A DNA stretch of 64,000 nt from Rhodoferax lithotrophicus (GCF_019973615.1 NZ_AP024238.1:4671989-4735988); one strand, 5' to 3'. Positions 7,931-17,136 are shown, counted from the first letter of the stretch. Notes: generated by a model not told the origin, from the sequence alone. A program made the numbers and translations.

Positions 7931-9368
7931 ATTTATCCGCAGATTCAACCGCACGCATAGACTCCAGCAAGGCCTTGAATTCGGGTGACTCCTGCAAGAT
8001 GTGGTGTCCGGCATCGATCAGCAGGCCAACTTCGGCAGGGGCGACGGAGAACGCGGTGGGAATCTGCAGCAGGAAGCTGCGCCCGATCACGTCGGGGGCA
8101 TCGCGCAGGTTGACGTTGATCACATGAATTTGTGCATCCGGGGCAAACGGGTCGTCACCGTCCGGTGCAATACGCCCCAACTCACGCCGCCAGGCTTGTG
8201 CGGTGTCCTTGAGCAACCCCAGCGTCTCGTGTGTGGCCCGGGCCCCGGTGCCAAACAGCAAAGCATCTATCACTTGCCCCGTGCTGGGCACCTGGTCGCT
8301 GGTATCGATACGCTCGGACGGATCACGCTCGGCATTCACCGCAATGATCACCAGTTTCTTGATCTTGTTGCGGGAGATGTGCCGCACCGCATCCCGAATA
8401 CCGCCGTCGCCCTGCGCCCGATCCAGCACGCTGCGCAAGCCCAGGTTGTCGGCCAACCCGCCGTCCACCAGATGGATATAGGGGCGGGCCGTGGCATCCA
8501 GGTAAGAGCGCTGGCTTTCGCGCAGCAAGCGTGCCCGGTAGTCGGTGGCGGTAGAGACTTTCAAATCCATTGGCTGCGGGCATTCGCCGTTGAAATTTTT
8601 CAGCGTCAGGGGGCTCAGCGCAATCGGCACCGCCGACGAGGCCGCCACCGCGAACGACAGGGGCACGCTGTCCAGATCGGAGCAAATCAGTGAAAACTGC
8701 CGCCCGGTGAATTCAAAGTTTGACCCCAGCGACAAATCGGTGGCCGACACCAGCAGGGCTGGCTGGCCGGGGCGCGACTGGATGTCGGCAAAGGTTTTGC
8801 TTTTGAACAGCTCGTCCAGCCGGCGCTCCAGCAGGTTGGAGCGGCCAAACCAGGGGGATGTGAGGTCATGCAGGTTGGTGGGTTTCAGGGCGTAGCTGAT
8901 CAGGTTGTCCTGAAAATTCTTGCGCAAGAACTGCTGCTCAAATGCCGGAAAAGCCTCTTTTCCAAAGGCCGCAAAGTAGGTCGCCATGATGCTGCCCCCG
9001 GACACGCCACTGATCACGTCGATCTCGTCGAGCAAGTTGCTGTCGCGCCCCTGCCAATGCACCTGGGTCTGGCGCAGGGCATCCAGCACGCCATAACCAA
9101 AAGCGGCCGCACGCGCACCACCACCCGACATGCTGACCAGCATCAGCATGGACGGGTCACCCACCACAGGGGTGTCTTGCGCGGCGGCGGCCCGATCCTG
9201 GGACATCCGCATCGGCTGGTTTTGCCAGGGCCGCACGGTGGAGCAAGCCCCCAGCAGCAGAACCAGCGCCATGACCACAGCCACGTGGCAGCGACGGCTC
9301 AGCTGTTCAACAGACAAGCTCACCTTGGGCTGATCACTTGGCGTGGCGACGTGTTTTGTGCTGCTCAT
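7929..9368 (-). CDS. Patatin-like phospholipase, predicted lipoprotein
   Basis: 479 residues. After a short basic start there is a hydrophobic segment ending in a lipobox (VLLLGAC), so the protein should be a lipoprotein. The patatin domain shows the oxyanion loop SGGGARA, the nucleophile elbow GVSGGS and the Asp of the catalytic dyad in HLVDGGLADNLGLR. The predicted activity is lipid acyl hydrolysis in the envelope. The start at 9368 has GGAG at suitable distance and overlaps the 3' end of the rhodanese gene by 35 bases, suggesting coupled translation. Confidence 0.88.
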   Translation of the reverse strand: MSSTKHVATPSDQPKVSLSVEQLSRRCHVAVVMALVLLLGACSTVRPWQNQPMRMSQDRAAAAQDTPVVGDPSMLMLVSMSGGGARAAAFGYGVLDALRQTQVHWQGRDSNLLDEIDVISGVSGGSIMATYFAAFGKEAFPAFEQQFLRKNFQDNLISYALKPTNLHDLTSPWFGRSNLLERRLDELFKSKTFADIQSRPGQPALLVSATDLSLGSNFEFTGRQFSLICSDLDSVPLSFAVAASSAVPIALSPLTLKNFNGECPQPMDLKVSTATDYRARLLRESQRSYLDATARPYIHLVDGGLADNLGLRSVLDRAQGDGGIRDAVRHISRNKIKKLVIIAVNAERDPSERIDTSDQVPSTGQVIDALLFGTGARATHETLGLLKDTAQAWRRELGRIAPDGDDPFAPDAQIHVINVNLRDAPDVIGRSFLLQIPTAFSVAPAEVGLLIDAGHHILQESPEFKALLESMRAVESADK

Positions 9369-9756
9369 AAGTCTCCACCGGCGCCCCCTGTTTGGCCCAG
9401 GCGGTGAAGCCGCCGTCGATGTGGGCCACATTGGTCATGCCCATGTCTTGCAGGGCTTTGGCGGCCAGGGCACTGCGCCAGCCAGCACCACAAAACAGCA
9501 CAAACTCTTTACTGTCGTCGCCAAAAATGGTCTTGAAATACGGTGAGGCCGGGTCCACCCAAAACTCCAGCATGCCGCGCGGGGCGTTGAAGCAGCCCGG
9601 CACCGTGCCTTCACGCTCCAGCTCACGCACGTCACGAATGTCCACAATCTGCATCTGGGGGTCAGCCAATCGGGCCTGAACTTCACCAACCGTATAGGTT
9701 GTCACCTCGGCCATGGCCTCGGCCACCAGTGTGTTGATTCCTTTGGTAATTGCCAT
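9334..9756 (-). CDS. Rhodanese-like domain protein
   Basis: 140 residues, a single rhodanese domain. Signature elements are MQIVDIRDVRELEREGTVPGC (CH2A-like), the active-site loop FCGAGWRS with the catalytic cysteine, and the C-terminal HIDGGFTAWAKQGAPV. A persulfide carrier or sulfurtransferase role is likely. The ATG at 9756 has AAGGAG. It is transcribed ahead of, and overlaps, the patatin gene. No signal peptide is seen, so it is cytoplasmic. Confidence 0.88.
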   Translation of the reverse strand: MAITKGINTLVAEAMAEVTTYTVGEVQARLADPQMQIVDIRDVRELEREGTVPGCFNAPRGMLEFWVDPASPYFKTIFGDDSKEFVLFCGAGWRSALAAKALQDMGMTNVAHIDGGFTAWAKQGAPVETYEQHKTRRHAK

Positions 9757-9788
9757 TGAGTGTCTCCTTGTAAAAAACTTGTTTGAGA

Positions 9789-10706
9789 TCAGCGCCCGGC
9801 ACCGATTTCTTGTGTCATCTGTGCCAGCCACTGCGCCCAGTAGTCAATACACGCGCGAATTTTCGGCAGGCGATGGCGCTCCTGGAGCATCACCGCATAA
9901 ACCGGCACGCGTGGGCTGACAAACTGATTTTGCAACAGCGGCACCAAGCGCCCTTCACGCACCAGGGGCAGGGCAAACAAATCGTTGATACGCGAGATAC
10001 CGACACCATTAAGCACCAGGCTCAGCAGCAAGGCGCTGTTGTCGGTGCGGGTATGGCCCTTGATGTGCAGCTCTTTCTGCGCTTGGCCCTGCGCCATTGT
10101 CCAGTGGTTCAGCGTCGGGCTGGCGCTGCTGGCAATCAGCCGGTGCTGTTGCAGCTCATCGGGGTGGGTCGGTGTGCCAAACGCGGCAAGGTAGCTTGGC
10201 GCGGCGTACAGGGTGCGGCCATGGGTGCCAATTTGGCGGGCCACCAGGGTGTCGCTGCTGATGCTGCCACTGCGGATGGCAATGTCGATGCCGTCACGCG
10301 CCATGTCGGCCAGCCGGTCATCGGCATTGATGTCAATGTGCAACTGCGGGTAGCGCTGGTACAGACCGCACAGGCTGGGGGCCACCACACATTCGGCCAG
10401 AACCGGGCTGACGCTGATGCGCACCCAGCCACTGGGCTCACTGAGCTTGCCGGTGAGTTCACCCGCCAGCTCGTCCGAGGTGGCCAGCAACTGGCGGCCA
10501 TAGTTCAAAAAGGTGTCGCCCTCATCGGTCAGGCTCAGGCCGTGGGTGCTACGGTGTAACAGCCGCACCTTGGCCGCCGCCTCCAACCGGGCCAGTGAAC
10601 GGGTGACCTGGCTGACCGGCACGTTGCGTTCCCGCGCGGCCGCTGACAGGCTACCCAACTCGGCAATGCGGGTGAACAGGGCGATGTCATCAAGGTTGAG
10701 TTGCAT
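9789..10706 (-). CDS. LysR family transcriptional regulator
   Basis: 305 residues. The N-terminal winged helix-turn-helix (IALFTRIAELGSLSAAARERNVPVSQVTRSLARLEAA) is followed by a LysR substrate-binding domain. This type, with LHRSTHGLSLTDEG, resembles the DsdC/CrgA-like group that regulates a neighbour. It ends 32 bases upstream of the rhodanese start and is divergent from a small ORF at 10825. Inducer and targets are unknown. Confidence 0.88.
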   Translation of the reverse strand: MQLNLDDIALFTRIAELGSLSAAARERNVPVSQVTRSLARLEAAAKVRLLHRSTHGLSLTDEGDTFLNYGRQLLATSDELAGELTGKLSEPSGWVRISVSPVLAECVVAPSLCGLYQRYPQLHIDINADDRLADMARDGIDIAIRSGSISSDTLVARQIGTHGRTLYAAPSYLAAFGTPTHPDELQQHRLIASSASPTLNHWTMAQGQAQKELHIKGHTRTDNSALLLSLVLNGVGISRINDLFALPLVREGRLVPLLQNQFVSPRVPVYAVMLQERHRLPKIRACIDYWAQWLAQMTQEIGAGR

Positions 10707-10824
10707 GGCTGGATTTTGGCTTGGTATTGCGATTAATGCAAAACCAATTTGAATTTTGGCCCATTTCCAAGACTTTGCTTAATCAATAAAGTTCAAACCA
10801 TCCTTCACCCACACGGAGTACACC

Positions 10825-11112
10825 ATGACCCACCATGTTTTGAATGCCACCACTCAACACCACCTGCACGACCTGGCCAAAGCCGAGGCTGAGCGTCTGC
10901 GCCGCGCAGCCATGTGCGATTTCGGCAGCGAGGCAGTAGATGACTTCTGGCGCGGGGCCAACGCCATCTGGCAACGTGGACAGGCCACAGCCCAACGCAG
11001 TGCCAGTCGTTTACAAGCCCGGCTGACGCGGCGCGCAAACTGGCTGCTGCAGCAGCCTGGAACTATGCCGCTGGTCGGCGTAGCGCCAGCAACGCCGCAC
11101 CAAAGGAAATGA
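10825..11112 (+). CDS. Small hypothetical protein (95 aa)
   Basis: The frame starts after GGAG at good spacing and encodes a helical, charged protein rich in His, Ala and Arg (HDLAKAEAERLRRAAMCDF, then AVDDFWRGANAIW). I recall small Burkholderiales proteins with an AERLR...FWRGAD-like centre, but cannot name a family. The last ~17 codons overlap the convergent lysE gene by 50 bases and look unlike protein, so the original stop may have been lost. Confidence 0.55.
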   Translation: MTHHVLNATTQHHLHDLAKAEAERLRRAAMCDFGSEAVDDFWRGANAIWQRGQATAQRSASRLQARLTRRANWLLQQPGTMPLVGVAPATPHQRK

Positions 11113-11704
11113 AGACAGAGCCAACGACGCGGTTGACCCATTTGGCAAAGTTCGGCTTCGCCAGCAATGCCCTGGCGCGCCCTGCCACGCTGGCATAAGC
11201 CAACAGCGTAGAGAACGACAACGCCATGAAGATACCGGTGAGCACAAAAAATTGCGGCAACAAAGGGGCCGAGGCGTTGACAAATTGGGGAAACAAGGCG
11301 GTGAAAAACAGAATTGGTTTGGGATTGGTTGCGGCCAGCAGAAAGCCTTCCCGATACAGCTGGCCTGGGCTGAAGCTTGCCACATCGGCAGCATGTTCGG
11401 ACCGGGGACTCACCACCGAGCTGCGGCCCAGCAGATGGCGAAGGCCCACGTAAAACAGATAAAGCGCCCCCAGCGTCTTGACCGCACCAAACAAAAGCGC
11501 CGAAGACATCAGCAGCACCCCCAGCCCCAGCATGGCCGTCGCAGAGAGCATCAATATCCCCGTGATGTTGCCCAGCGAAGACCAGAGGGTTGCCCGCACG
11601 CCAAATGCCGCACCATTACGCAAGGCCAGAAGAATGGCCGGGCCGGGGCTGATGATCGCCAGCCAGGCGACCGCCGTGTAGCTCAAAATGGTTTCTATCG
11701 TCAC
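11063..11704 (-). CDS. LysE/RhtB family amino-acid exporter
   Basis: 213 residues with six hydrophobic segments. The family signature SPGPAILLALRNGAAFGVRATLWSSLGN lies near the N-terminus and NPKPILFFTALFPQF near the middle, both characteristic of LysE/RhtB translocators. The start is a GTG at 11704 preceded by TGGAG. It probably exports an amino acid or homoserine-lactone-like compound; substrate is not predictable. Confidence 0.88.
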   Translation of the reverse strand: MTIETILSYTAVAWLAIISPGPAILLALRNGAAFGVRATLWSSLGNITGILMLSATAMLGLGVLLMSSALLFGAVKTLGALYLFYVGLRHLLGRSSVVSPRSEHAADVASFSPGQLYREGFLLAATNPKPILFFTALFPQFVNASAPLLPQFFVLTGIFMALSFSTLLAYASVAGRARALLAKPNFAKWVNRVVGSVFISFGAALLALRRPAA

Positions 11705-11850
11705 AAGCGTATCTCCAGGTAAAAACAGGCGCGACCAGACGAGTATCCCTGATCGATGGCCACCAAGGCACCAGGGCGACCTGCTGACACCACGTTGTCA
11801 GCAGCCGCGCCGCATCATCCAGGCTTCTTCAACTCACAGGAAAAATCCTC

Positions 11851-12228
11851 ATGAAAAACGCCGTCACCTGGTTTGAAATCACCACCACCGATCTGGACCG
11901 TGCCCAGACTTTTTACGAAGCTGTGTTGGGCAGCACCCTGCGCCGCGAGGCCATGGGGCCGTCAAGCCTGGCGGTGTTTCCCTATGACCCGGCCAACGGT
12001 GGTGTGGGTGGTGCGCTGCTGTGTGACCCCAGCGCCCCCAAGCCGGGCAGCGGTGGCACGCTGGTGTACCTGGATGCCTCACCCTCGCTGGACGCGGCGC
12101 TAGCGCGGGTCACCGCAGCAGGCGGTCAAGTGGCCCTGCCACGCCAGGCCTTGCCGCCGGGCATGGGCTTCTTTGCCCACATCACCGACCTGGATGGCAA
12201 CCGCGTTGGATTACACGCGCAGGCCTGA
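11851..12228 (+). CDS. VOC (glyoxalase/bleomycin-resistance) family protein
   Basis: 125 residues, one VOC domain of two beta-alpha-beta-beta-beta units. It begins VTWFEITTTDLDRAQTFYE and ends FFAHITDLDGNRVGLHAQA, as in the PhnB/glyoxalase-like group, with potential metal ligands at the strand edges. AGGA precedes the ATG. It lies just upstream of a WYL regulator, a common pairing. No specific substrate can be assigned. Confidence 0.82.
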   Translation: MKNAVTWFEITTTDLDRAQTFYEAVLGSTLRREAMGPSSLAVFPYDPANGGVGGALLCDPSAPKPGSGGTLVYLDASPSLDAALARVTAAGGQVALPRQALPPGMGFFAHITDLDGNRVGLHAQA

Positions 12229-12260
12229 GTGGCAGTAGGATCTTTCATTTACTACACTTG

Positions 12261-12298
12261 TGATAGCTATTAGCGCTTGTATCATGTGCGCTACAGCA
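12261..12298. repeat. Dispersed repeat copy between VOC and WYL genes
   Basis: TGATAGCTATTAGCGCTTGT followed by ATCATGTGCGCTACAGCACC: an almost complete copy of the family, 20 bases before the regulator start. Confidence 0.7.
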
Positions 12299-12317
12299 CC
12301 AAAACACTCTCAACCTG

Positions 12318-13037
12318 ATGCGCCGCGCCGACCGCCTGTTTCAAATCGTCCAACTCATCCGTGGGCGGCGTTTGACCACGGCTGCGTTTCTGGCGCAGCG
12401 GCTGGAGGTGTCTGAGCGCACGGTGTACCGCGATGTGGCCGACTTGCAGCATCAAGGTGTACCCATCGAGGGTGAGGCCGGGGTGGGCTACCGGCTGGGT
12501 GCGGGGTTTGACTTGCCACCGCTGATGTTCACCCATGACGAGGCGCGGGCGCTGGTGGCTTCGGTGCGTATGGCGCAGGTGTGGCAAGACCCGGCGCTGG
12601 CGCGAGCCTCACAGGTGGCGCTGGGCAAAATTCTGTCGGTGTTGCCCACAGCAGCCAGGGTGGCCGCGCAAAGCATGGCGGTGTACGCGCCGCCCATCGG
12701 GCTGGAGCCCGCCGTGCAGGCCACGCTACAAACCCTGCGCGAGGCGGCGCAGGCGCATCACAAGCTGCAACTGCGCTACAACGATGCCCAGGGCCTGGCC
12801 AGTGAACGCACCGTGCGCCCGCTGGGCTGTTTTTACTGGGGCAAGGTCTGGACGCTGGTGGCTTGGTGTGAGGCGCGTCAGGCGTTCCGCAGTTTTCGGA
12901 TCGACCGCATGGCGGCGGTGCAAACGGTGGACGGCGCGGGCGGCGTGTTTCGTGACGAGCCCGGCAAAACTCTGGCCGATTTCCTGCGTATGGCCGCACC
13001 GCAGGAGGTGCTGGCGAAGTGGGCGCAAGAGGGGTGA
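12318..13037 (+). CDS. YafY-type transcriptional regulator (HTH_11 + WYL)
   Basis: 239 residues. The N-terminal DeoR-like helix-turn-helix reads ADRLFQIVQLIRGRRLTTA with the recognition helix VSERTVYRDVADLQ. The C-terminal half holds the WYL domain, here with FYWGKVWTLVAWCEARQAFRSFRIDRM in the core. WYL domains sense ligands or nucleic-acid signals. It may control the VOC gene upstream. Confidence 0.87.
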   Translation: MRRADRLFQIVQLIRGRRLTTAAFLAQRLEVSERTVYRDVADLQHQGVPIEGEAGVGYRLGAGFDLPPLMFTHDEARALVASVRMAQVWQDPALARASQVALGKILSVLPTAARVAAQSMAVYAPPIGLEPAVQATLQTLREAAQAHHKLQLRYNDAQGLASERTVRPLGCFYWGKVWTLVAWCEARQAFRSFRIDRMAAVQTVDGAGGVFRDEPGKTLADFLRMAAPQEVLAKWAQEG

Positions 13038-13184
13038 TTGCGTTTTTAAGGCTGGGGGCAGGTCGCTGGTAATCTCCAGCTACGGTAATCGCTTGCATGA
13101 GTGCCTTCACCCATCGCCATGGGTATAGCTGGCACAAGTAGTCGTCACACCAAGACGCTTTCCACCCGGTGTTTGGGATTTCTT

Positions 13185-14351
13185 TCATGGGGTGCGGTCT
13201 TGCCCGGTGAGAGGCACGGAAATAAAGCTCTCTTGTGAAAGCGAATGAATCACCCCACGCATGAGGTAGCTGTTGTCAAAGCCCAGGGTGTATTGGCGTG
13301 CGTTGGCTGAAATAGGGTGCAGCATCTTGCGCTCCACCAGCTTCTTGATTTGGTAGGTGCGCTGCGCTGCGCTCAGACCCGGCATGGCCGCGCTCAGGTC
13401 GACTGCCTTGGCAATGCCAGACTTCACACTGGCCAGCAACACCGCCTCTTCTTGCGCCGAAATCAAAGCCCGACTGCGTGCATAGGCCAGCGCAGGCAGC
13501 AGAATTTTGCTTTTCAGGTAGTCATATTGGGTGAGTTGGTCTACCTTGTTCAGCTCCACCAACACGCCCTGCAATACATAAAGGCACCACTGCTCCAAGG
13601 CGGTCGGGGTGCCCGCATCGGCACTGGCCAGCATGGCGTAATACTGGTCGCGGTCGCTGCAAAACACCGCCGTGGGGTTCAACACCCGGCCACCGGCCTT
13701 GACGTTAAAACCATACTTGATCATCAGCGCATAGGTCAGCAAGCGCACCACGCGCCCGTTGCCGTTGCCAAAGGGGTGAATCCAGCCAAAGCGTTGGTGT
13801 GCCAGTGCCACCTTGATCAGGTCGTACTTCGGCGCATCCGCCCGGTTGATGAAGGCCACCAGCTCCTGCATATAGCCCCCCACTTGCACACCCTCTGGCG
13901 GCAAATGCGCCGACTGGGCAATTTGCACTTGCCCCACCCGGTAAGCTCCGGGCGTTGCGTCCCCTTCACGCACCAGGTTTCGCACAGCCAGGGCGTGCAG
14001 CTCACGAAGGAAATGCTCAGACACCTCAGCACCCGGCTGCATGGCCGACTCTATGTAGGCCATGGCCTCTTCAATGTTGGCAATTTCAGCAAGGTGGTCG
14101 CTCGCTGTGGCGGTGCCCTCCAGCGAACTTTCCACATAGTCGGCCAGCGTAGTGTGGTTGCCCTCTATGCGGGCGGAACCCAGGCTCTCCAGCATGTGAA
14201 AAACGCGCTTGAGCTGAAAGAACACCGGCGCAGGTGTGGTGCCCGTCAGCTTGAGGCGACGCAGGTGCTCCAGCTCGGTCAACACATCGACCAGCGGGGA
14301 GTCAAAAGCGGGGTTGAGCAGTGCGAGGTCGAAGTGATTAAATGCAGCCAT
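13185..14351 (-). CDS. Fic family protein (predicted AMP-transferase) with inhibitory motif
   Basis: 388 residues. The catalytic Fic motif HPFGNGNGR is complete, including the histidine and the anion-binding GNGR. The N-terminal part has SARIEGN, the (S/T)xxxE(G/N) inhibitory helix of class II Fic proteins, so the enzyme should be autoinhibited until released. A C-terminal winged helix-like region follows (SGIAKAVDLSAAMPGLSAAQRT), as in many bacterial Fic/DOC regulators. Family knowledge predicts transfer of AMP to a protein target. The upstream region is strikingly AT-rich, suggesting transfer or silencing. Confidence 0.9.
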   Translation of the reverse strand: MAAFNHFDLALLNPAFDSPLVDVLTELEHLRRLKLTGTTPAPVFFQLKRVFHMLESLGSARIEGNHTTLADYVESSLEGTATASDHLAEIANIEEAMAYIESAMQPGAEVSEHFLRELHALAVRNLVREGDATPGAYRVGQVQIAQSAHLPPEGVQVGGYMQELVAFINRADAPKYDLIKVALAHQRFGWIHPFGNGNGRVVRLLTYALMIKYGFNVKAGGRVLNPTAVFCSDRDQYYAMLASADAGTPTALEQWCLYVLQGVLVELNKVDQLTQYDYLKSKILLPALAYARSRALISAQEEAVLLASVKSGIAKAVDLSAAMPGLSAAQRTYQIKKLVERKMLHPISANARQYTLGFDNSYLMRGVIHSLSQESFISVPLTGQDRTP

Positions 14352-14767
14352 GGGTCACACTATCTTTACTCAAAGTTAGCCATTATGTTGAATTTATAGA
14401 AAAAATATAATTTAAAACAATAGCTTAACTTAGTTGTCTAAAAATATTATCTGTAATAGGCGAATGACACCTTCTCGAAAAGCGCAGTCAAAAGTCGAAT
14501 CCAGCCAGTCAGCAGTGCCTGCAACATGGACAAGGCTGCGGCCAGCGCAGCGGGAGAGAGGGAGGAACTGGGCCGAGGTGCTGACACACGGCCGCTGGTG
14601 CAAATGTCCTGTTTTGATCGCCATGTGTCTGCCCCGTGCTGGCGCAAGAGGCACCGCGGCTTCTAAGATCACGGTTCTTTCATCCTCTTTGAGCCATCGT
14701 TCATGTTCAGCGCACCTCCATTACTCGCCCTCTTTGTCACACGTCAAGCCACGCCGGGGCTGAGCGC
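14352..14767. other. Gene-free stretch with AT-rich block
   Basis: The first ~110 bases (14355-14460) are very AT-rich and hold the likely Fic promoter. The remaining ~300 bases contain open frames on both strands (for example 14434-14763 plus), but none has a recognisable domain, ribosome site or protein-like composition. I see no transposase or RNA. Confidence 0.5.
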
Positions 14768-15673
14768 ATGAAGCCCGCTGTGTTGCACCCGCGTGACCTA
14801 GCCCTGGCGCTGCTGGTCATCGTGGTGTGGGGTGTCAACTTTGCCGTCATCAAGGTCGGGCTGGTCGGTGTGCCGCCGCTGTTGTTGGCAGCGCTGCGGT
14901 TTATGCTGGCGGCGTTTCCGGCGCTGCTGTTTGTGCGTGCGCCCAAAGTGCCGTTGCGCTTGTACCTGGCGTTTGGGTTAACGATGTCGGTCGGGCAGTT
15001 TGCGTTTTTGTTCAGCGCCATTCATGTCGGCATGCCGTCCGGGCTGGCTTCGCTGGTGTTGCAATCGCAGTCGTTTTTTACCCTGGTACTCACCGCCTTG
15101 TGGCTCAAGGAAAAGTGGCATGCCAACCAGCTCGCAGGCCTGCTGCTGGCCGCCGGTGGGCTGGTGCTGATTGGCAGTGCCCATGGCACCAGCATGCCAC
15201 TCACCGGCTTTTTGCTGACCGTGGCGGCGGCAACGATGTGGGCCTGCGGCAACATCGTCAGCCGCGCGGTGGGGCGCTATGGGCCAATGAACCAACTGGC
15301 TTTTGTGGTGTGGGCCAGCCTGGTGCCGCCGCTGCCGTTGCTGGCGCTGTCCGCCGTGCTGGAAGGCCCTGCGGTGATGGCTGCCGCGTTGCAGGCGTTC
15401 AGTGTGCAGAGCTTTGCCGCCGTGGCCTACATCGCCTGGGCCTCCACGCTGTTGGGCTATGCGGTGTGGAACTATTTGCTGGCGCACTACCCGGTCAACC
15501 GCATCGCACCGTTCACGCTGCTGGTGCCCCTGGTGGGCCTGAGCACCGGCTGGCTGGTGTTTGGCGAGTCACTGCAGCCGGTTCATTTTGCCGGGGGTGC
15601 GTTGCTGATGGTGGGTTTGCTGGTCAATCTGTTTGGTGCGTCCTGGTTAGCTCGGCGGCAGTTGAAGACTTGA
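14768..15673 (+). CDS. EamA/DMT family transporter
   Basis: 301 residues with ten hydrophobic helices in two EamA repeats. Each repeat has the typical patterns: WGVNFAVIKVGL in helix 1, PLLLAALRFMLAAFPAL in helix 2, and EKWHANQLAGLLLAAGGLVLIG at the end of repeat one. It is similar in layout to the cysteine/O-acetylserine exporter EamA. Inner-membrane drug/metabolite export is inferred. The start follows GAGCGC. Confidence 0.88.
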   Translation: MKPAVLHPRDLALALLVIVVWGVNFAVIKVGLVGVPPLLLAALRFMLAAFPALLFVRAPKVPLRLYLAFGLTMSVGQFAFLFSAIHVGMPSGLASLVLQSQSFFTLVLTALWLKEKWHANQLAGLLLAAGGLVLIGSAHGTSMPLTGFLLTVAAATMWACGNIVSRAVGRYGPMNQLAFVVWASLVPPLPLLALSAVLEGPAVMAAALQAFSVQSFAAVAYIAWASTLLGYAVWNYLLAHYPVNRIAPFTLLVPLVGLSTGWLVFGESLQPVHFAGGALLMVGLLVNLFGASWLARRQLKT

Positions 15674-15683
15674 TTCTGCAATT

Positions 15684-15727
15684 GTTTTGATAGCTGCTTA
15701 CGCATATATTTAATGGGCTACAGGCCA
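15684..15727. repeat. Dispersed repeat copy forming the end of the AlkZ-like gene
   Basis: TTTTGATAGCTGCTTACGC followed by TTTAATGGGCTACAGGCC is one of the clearest copies. It spans the stop codon of the convergent gene (TAG at 15718-15720 on the minus strand). Confidence 0.72.
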
Positions 15728-16797
15728 AAATCGCTCACAACCCGAACCGGCAGCTTGTAAAACGCGCCATAGCGCTGCACCGCAGCGGCGAAGCGTTGAG
15801 CATCTGCCGGGCTCAGGTGGGTGAAGGGTGTGGTGGCGATGTCGATGCCGGTTTTTTTGAAGACACGCTTCCAGGTGCCTACCACGCGCCCATCGATCAC
15901 GATGGTGGCGGCGAATACACCGTTACCGCCGGGGCAAGTTTTCTCGGCGTGGGCGGCATCCAGCACGGCGCTGCGGTCTTTGTAGCCCAGCAGGTATTCA
16001 TCAAAGCCGGGCAGCGCAAAGGCAGTGGGCGCTTCTTTCGGCGTGTGGCTAGTTGCGGGTAGCCAGTAGGTGAGTTTGCCCACGGTGTCAGACACCAGCC
16101 GATGCCGGACGGCCTCCAGCCCGCTGCGTGCCTCTGCGGCACTCAAGCCTGACCACCAGATGAAGTCTTGCAGCGTGGCCGGGCCACGGCTCAAGAAATA
16201 ACGCGCGGCCAATTCGGCCAGGGCTTCGTCGCGGGTTGTGGACGGTGTGGGGGCAATCCATTCATCGACCAGGGCAAAGTTTTGCTCTTTGTCGTTGCTG
16301 GTGGCCAGGCAGATCAAGCCGTGCAGGGCGCAGTTCCACAAGATGTGGTAACCGCGCTGCCCGGCGATGGCGATGTGGGCCTGCGCCAGCGCGGCATACA
16401 TATCCTCGCGTGAGAGGTGTTTGCCACCTTGCAAGGCCTGAGTGAACACCTCACGACAACGCGCCAGGGTGGTGTCGTCCAGCTCCAGCGCACGGCGGCG
16501 GCTGGCACTGCTGGCCAGGTTTTTGGGCGAGGTCAGCATCAGCATCCAACGCAGGTCTTGTGCCGCCACCACATGCAGCGTGCCGCGCATTGGCCAGGTT
16601 CGCACGAGTTTGCCGGTATCAAAAGCCTGCACCACATCGGCCTCGGTGGCGGATGGCATACGCAAGGCGATGGACCACTTGACACCGGGATAGTCCTGCC
16701 CTTGCAGGCCGCCCAGCCAGGCCACCACTTGTTCGGGTTGCGTCAGGCGCGGCTGGGCAATGTGCTGGTGCTGCAGGCGCAGGGCGGGGATGTTCAT
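15718..16797 (-). CDS. Winged-helix DNA glycosylase-like protein (AlkZ/HTH_42 family)
   Basis: 359 residues of the HTH_42 (DUF1006-like) family that includes AlkZ and YcaQ, which excise crosslinked or alkylated bases. The N-terminal segment GLQGQDYPGVKWSIALRM contains a Q-x-Q motif like the catalytic one of AlkZ, and RTWPMRGTLHVV matches the family core. The ATG overlaps the TGA of the upstream YdeI/OmdA-domain gene by 4 bases, so the two are coupled. The stop codon falls in a dispersed repeat. Repair of DNA lesions is inferred. Confidence 0.8.
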   Translation of the reverse strand: MNIPALRLQHQHIAQPRLTQPEQVVAWLGGLQGQDYPGVKWSIALRMPSATEADVVQAFDTGKLVRTWPMRGTLHVVAAQDLRWMLMLTSPKNLASSASRRRALELDDTTLARCREVFTQALQGGKHLSREDMYAALAQAHIAIAGQRGYHILWNCALHGLICLATSNDKEQNFALVDEWIAPTPSTTRDEALAELAARYFLSRGPATLQDFIWWSGLSAAEARSGLEAVRHRLVSDTVGKLTYWLPATSHTPKEAPTAFALPGFDEYLLGYKDRSAVLDAAHAEKTCPGGNGVFAATIVIDGRVVGTWKRVFKKTGIDIATTPFTHLSPADAQRFAAAVQRYGAFYKLPVRVVSDFGL

Positions 16798-17048
16798 GGT
16801 CGCGGGTCTTTGGCGCGGTAGGGCATCTTCATGTAGGCATTGCCTGCGGCCAATTCAGCCAGCATTTGCGCCAAGCGTTTGTGCTGCGTGGCCGGAAGTT
16901 TGGCGCGTGTGATCCAGCCAATGTAGTCGTTGCGCTGGTACGGTGGGCGGGCTTCATAGGCGGCAGTGAGGTTTTTCTCGGCCAGGGCGGCGCGGATCGC
17001 CTCTGGCATGGGGTAAGACTCACGGGTCATGCGGGAAGAGCTTGTCAT
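16794..17048 (-). CDS. YdeI/OmpD-associated (OmdA) domain protein
   Basis: 84 residues. The core PPYQRNDYIGWITRAKLPATQ with a following run of basic and helical residues matches the OmdA domain of YdeI-like proteins, which are often called bacteriocin-protection proteins. This is a single, short domain without the N-terminal half of full-length YdeI. A strong AAGGAGT lies before the ATG at 17048. Coupled by an ATGA overlap to the AlkZ-like gene. Confidence 0.78.
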   Translation of the reverse strand: MTSSSRMTRESYPMPEAIRAALAEKNLTAAYEARPPYQRNDYIGWITRAKLPATQHKRLAQMLAELAAGNAYMKMPYRAKDPRP

Positions 17049-17136
17049 GGGTACTCCTTGGGTTTGACGTTCAGACCACATGACAATGATAATCAGCCTG
17101 CAGACCATGTAAATCATGCGTAAAAAGCTATTTAAT

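Noticed and set aside
14434..14763. 109-codon ORF in the gap between Fic and EamA
   Set aside because: Low-complexity Ser/Arg-rich product, no ribosome site and no family resemblance.
14827..15690. 287-codon plus-strand frame overlapping the EamA gene
   Set aside because: Different frame of the same DNA; no membrane pattern, whereas the EamA frame has ten helices and family signatures.
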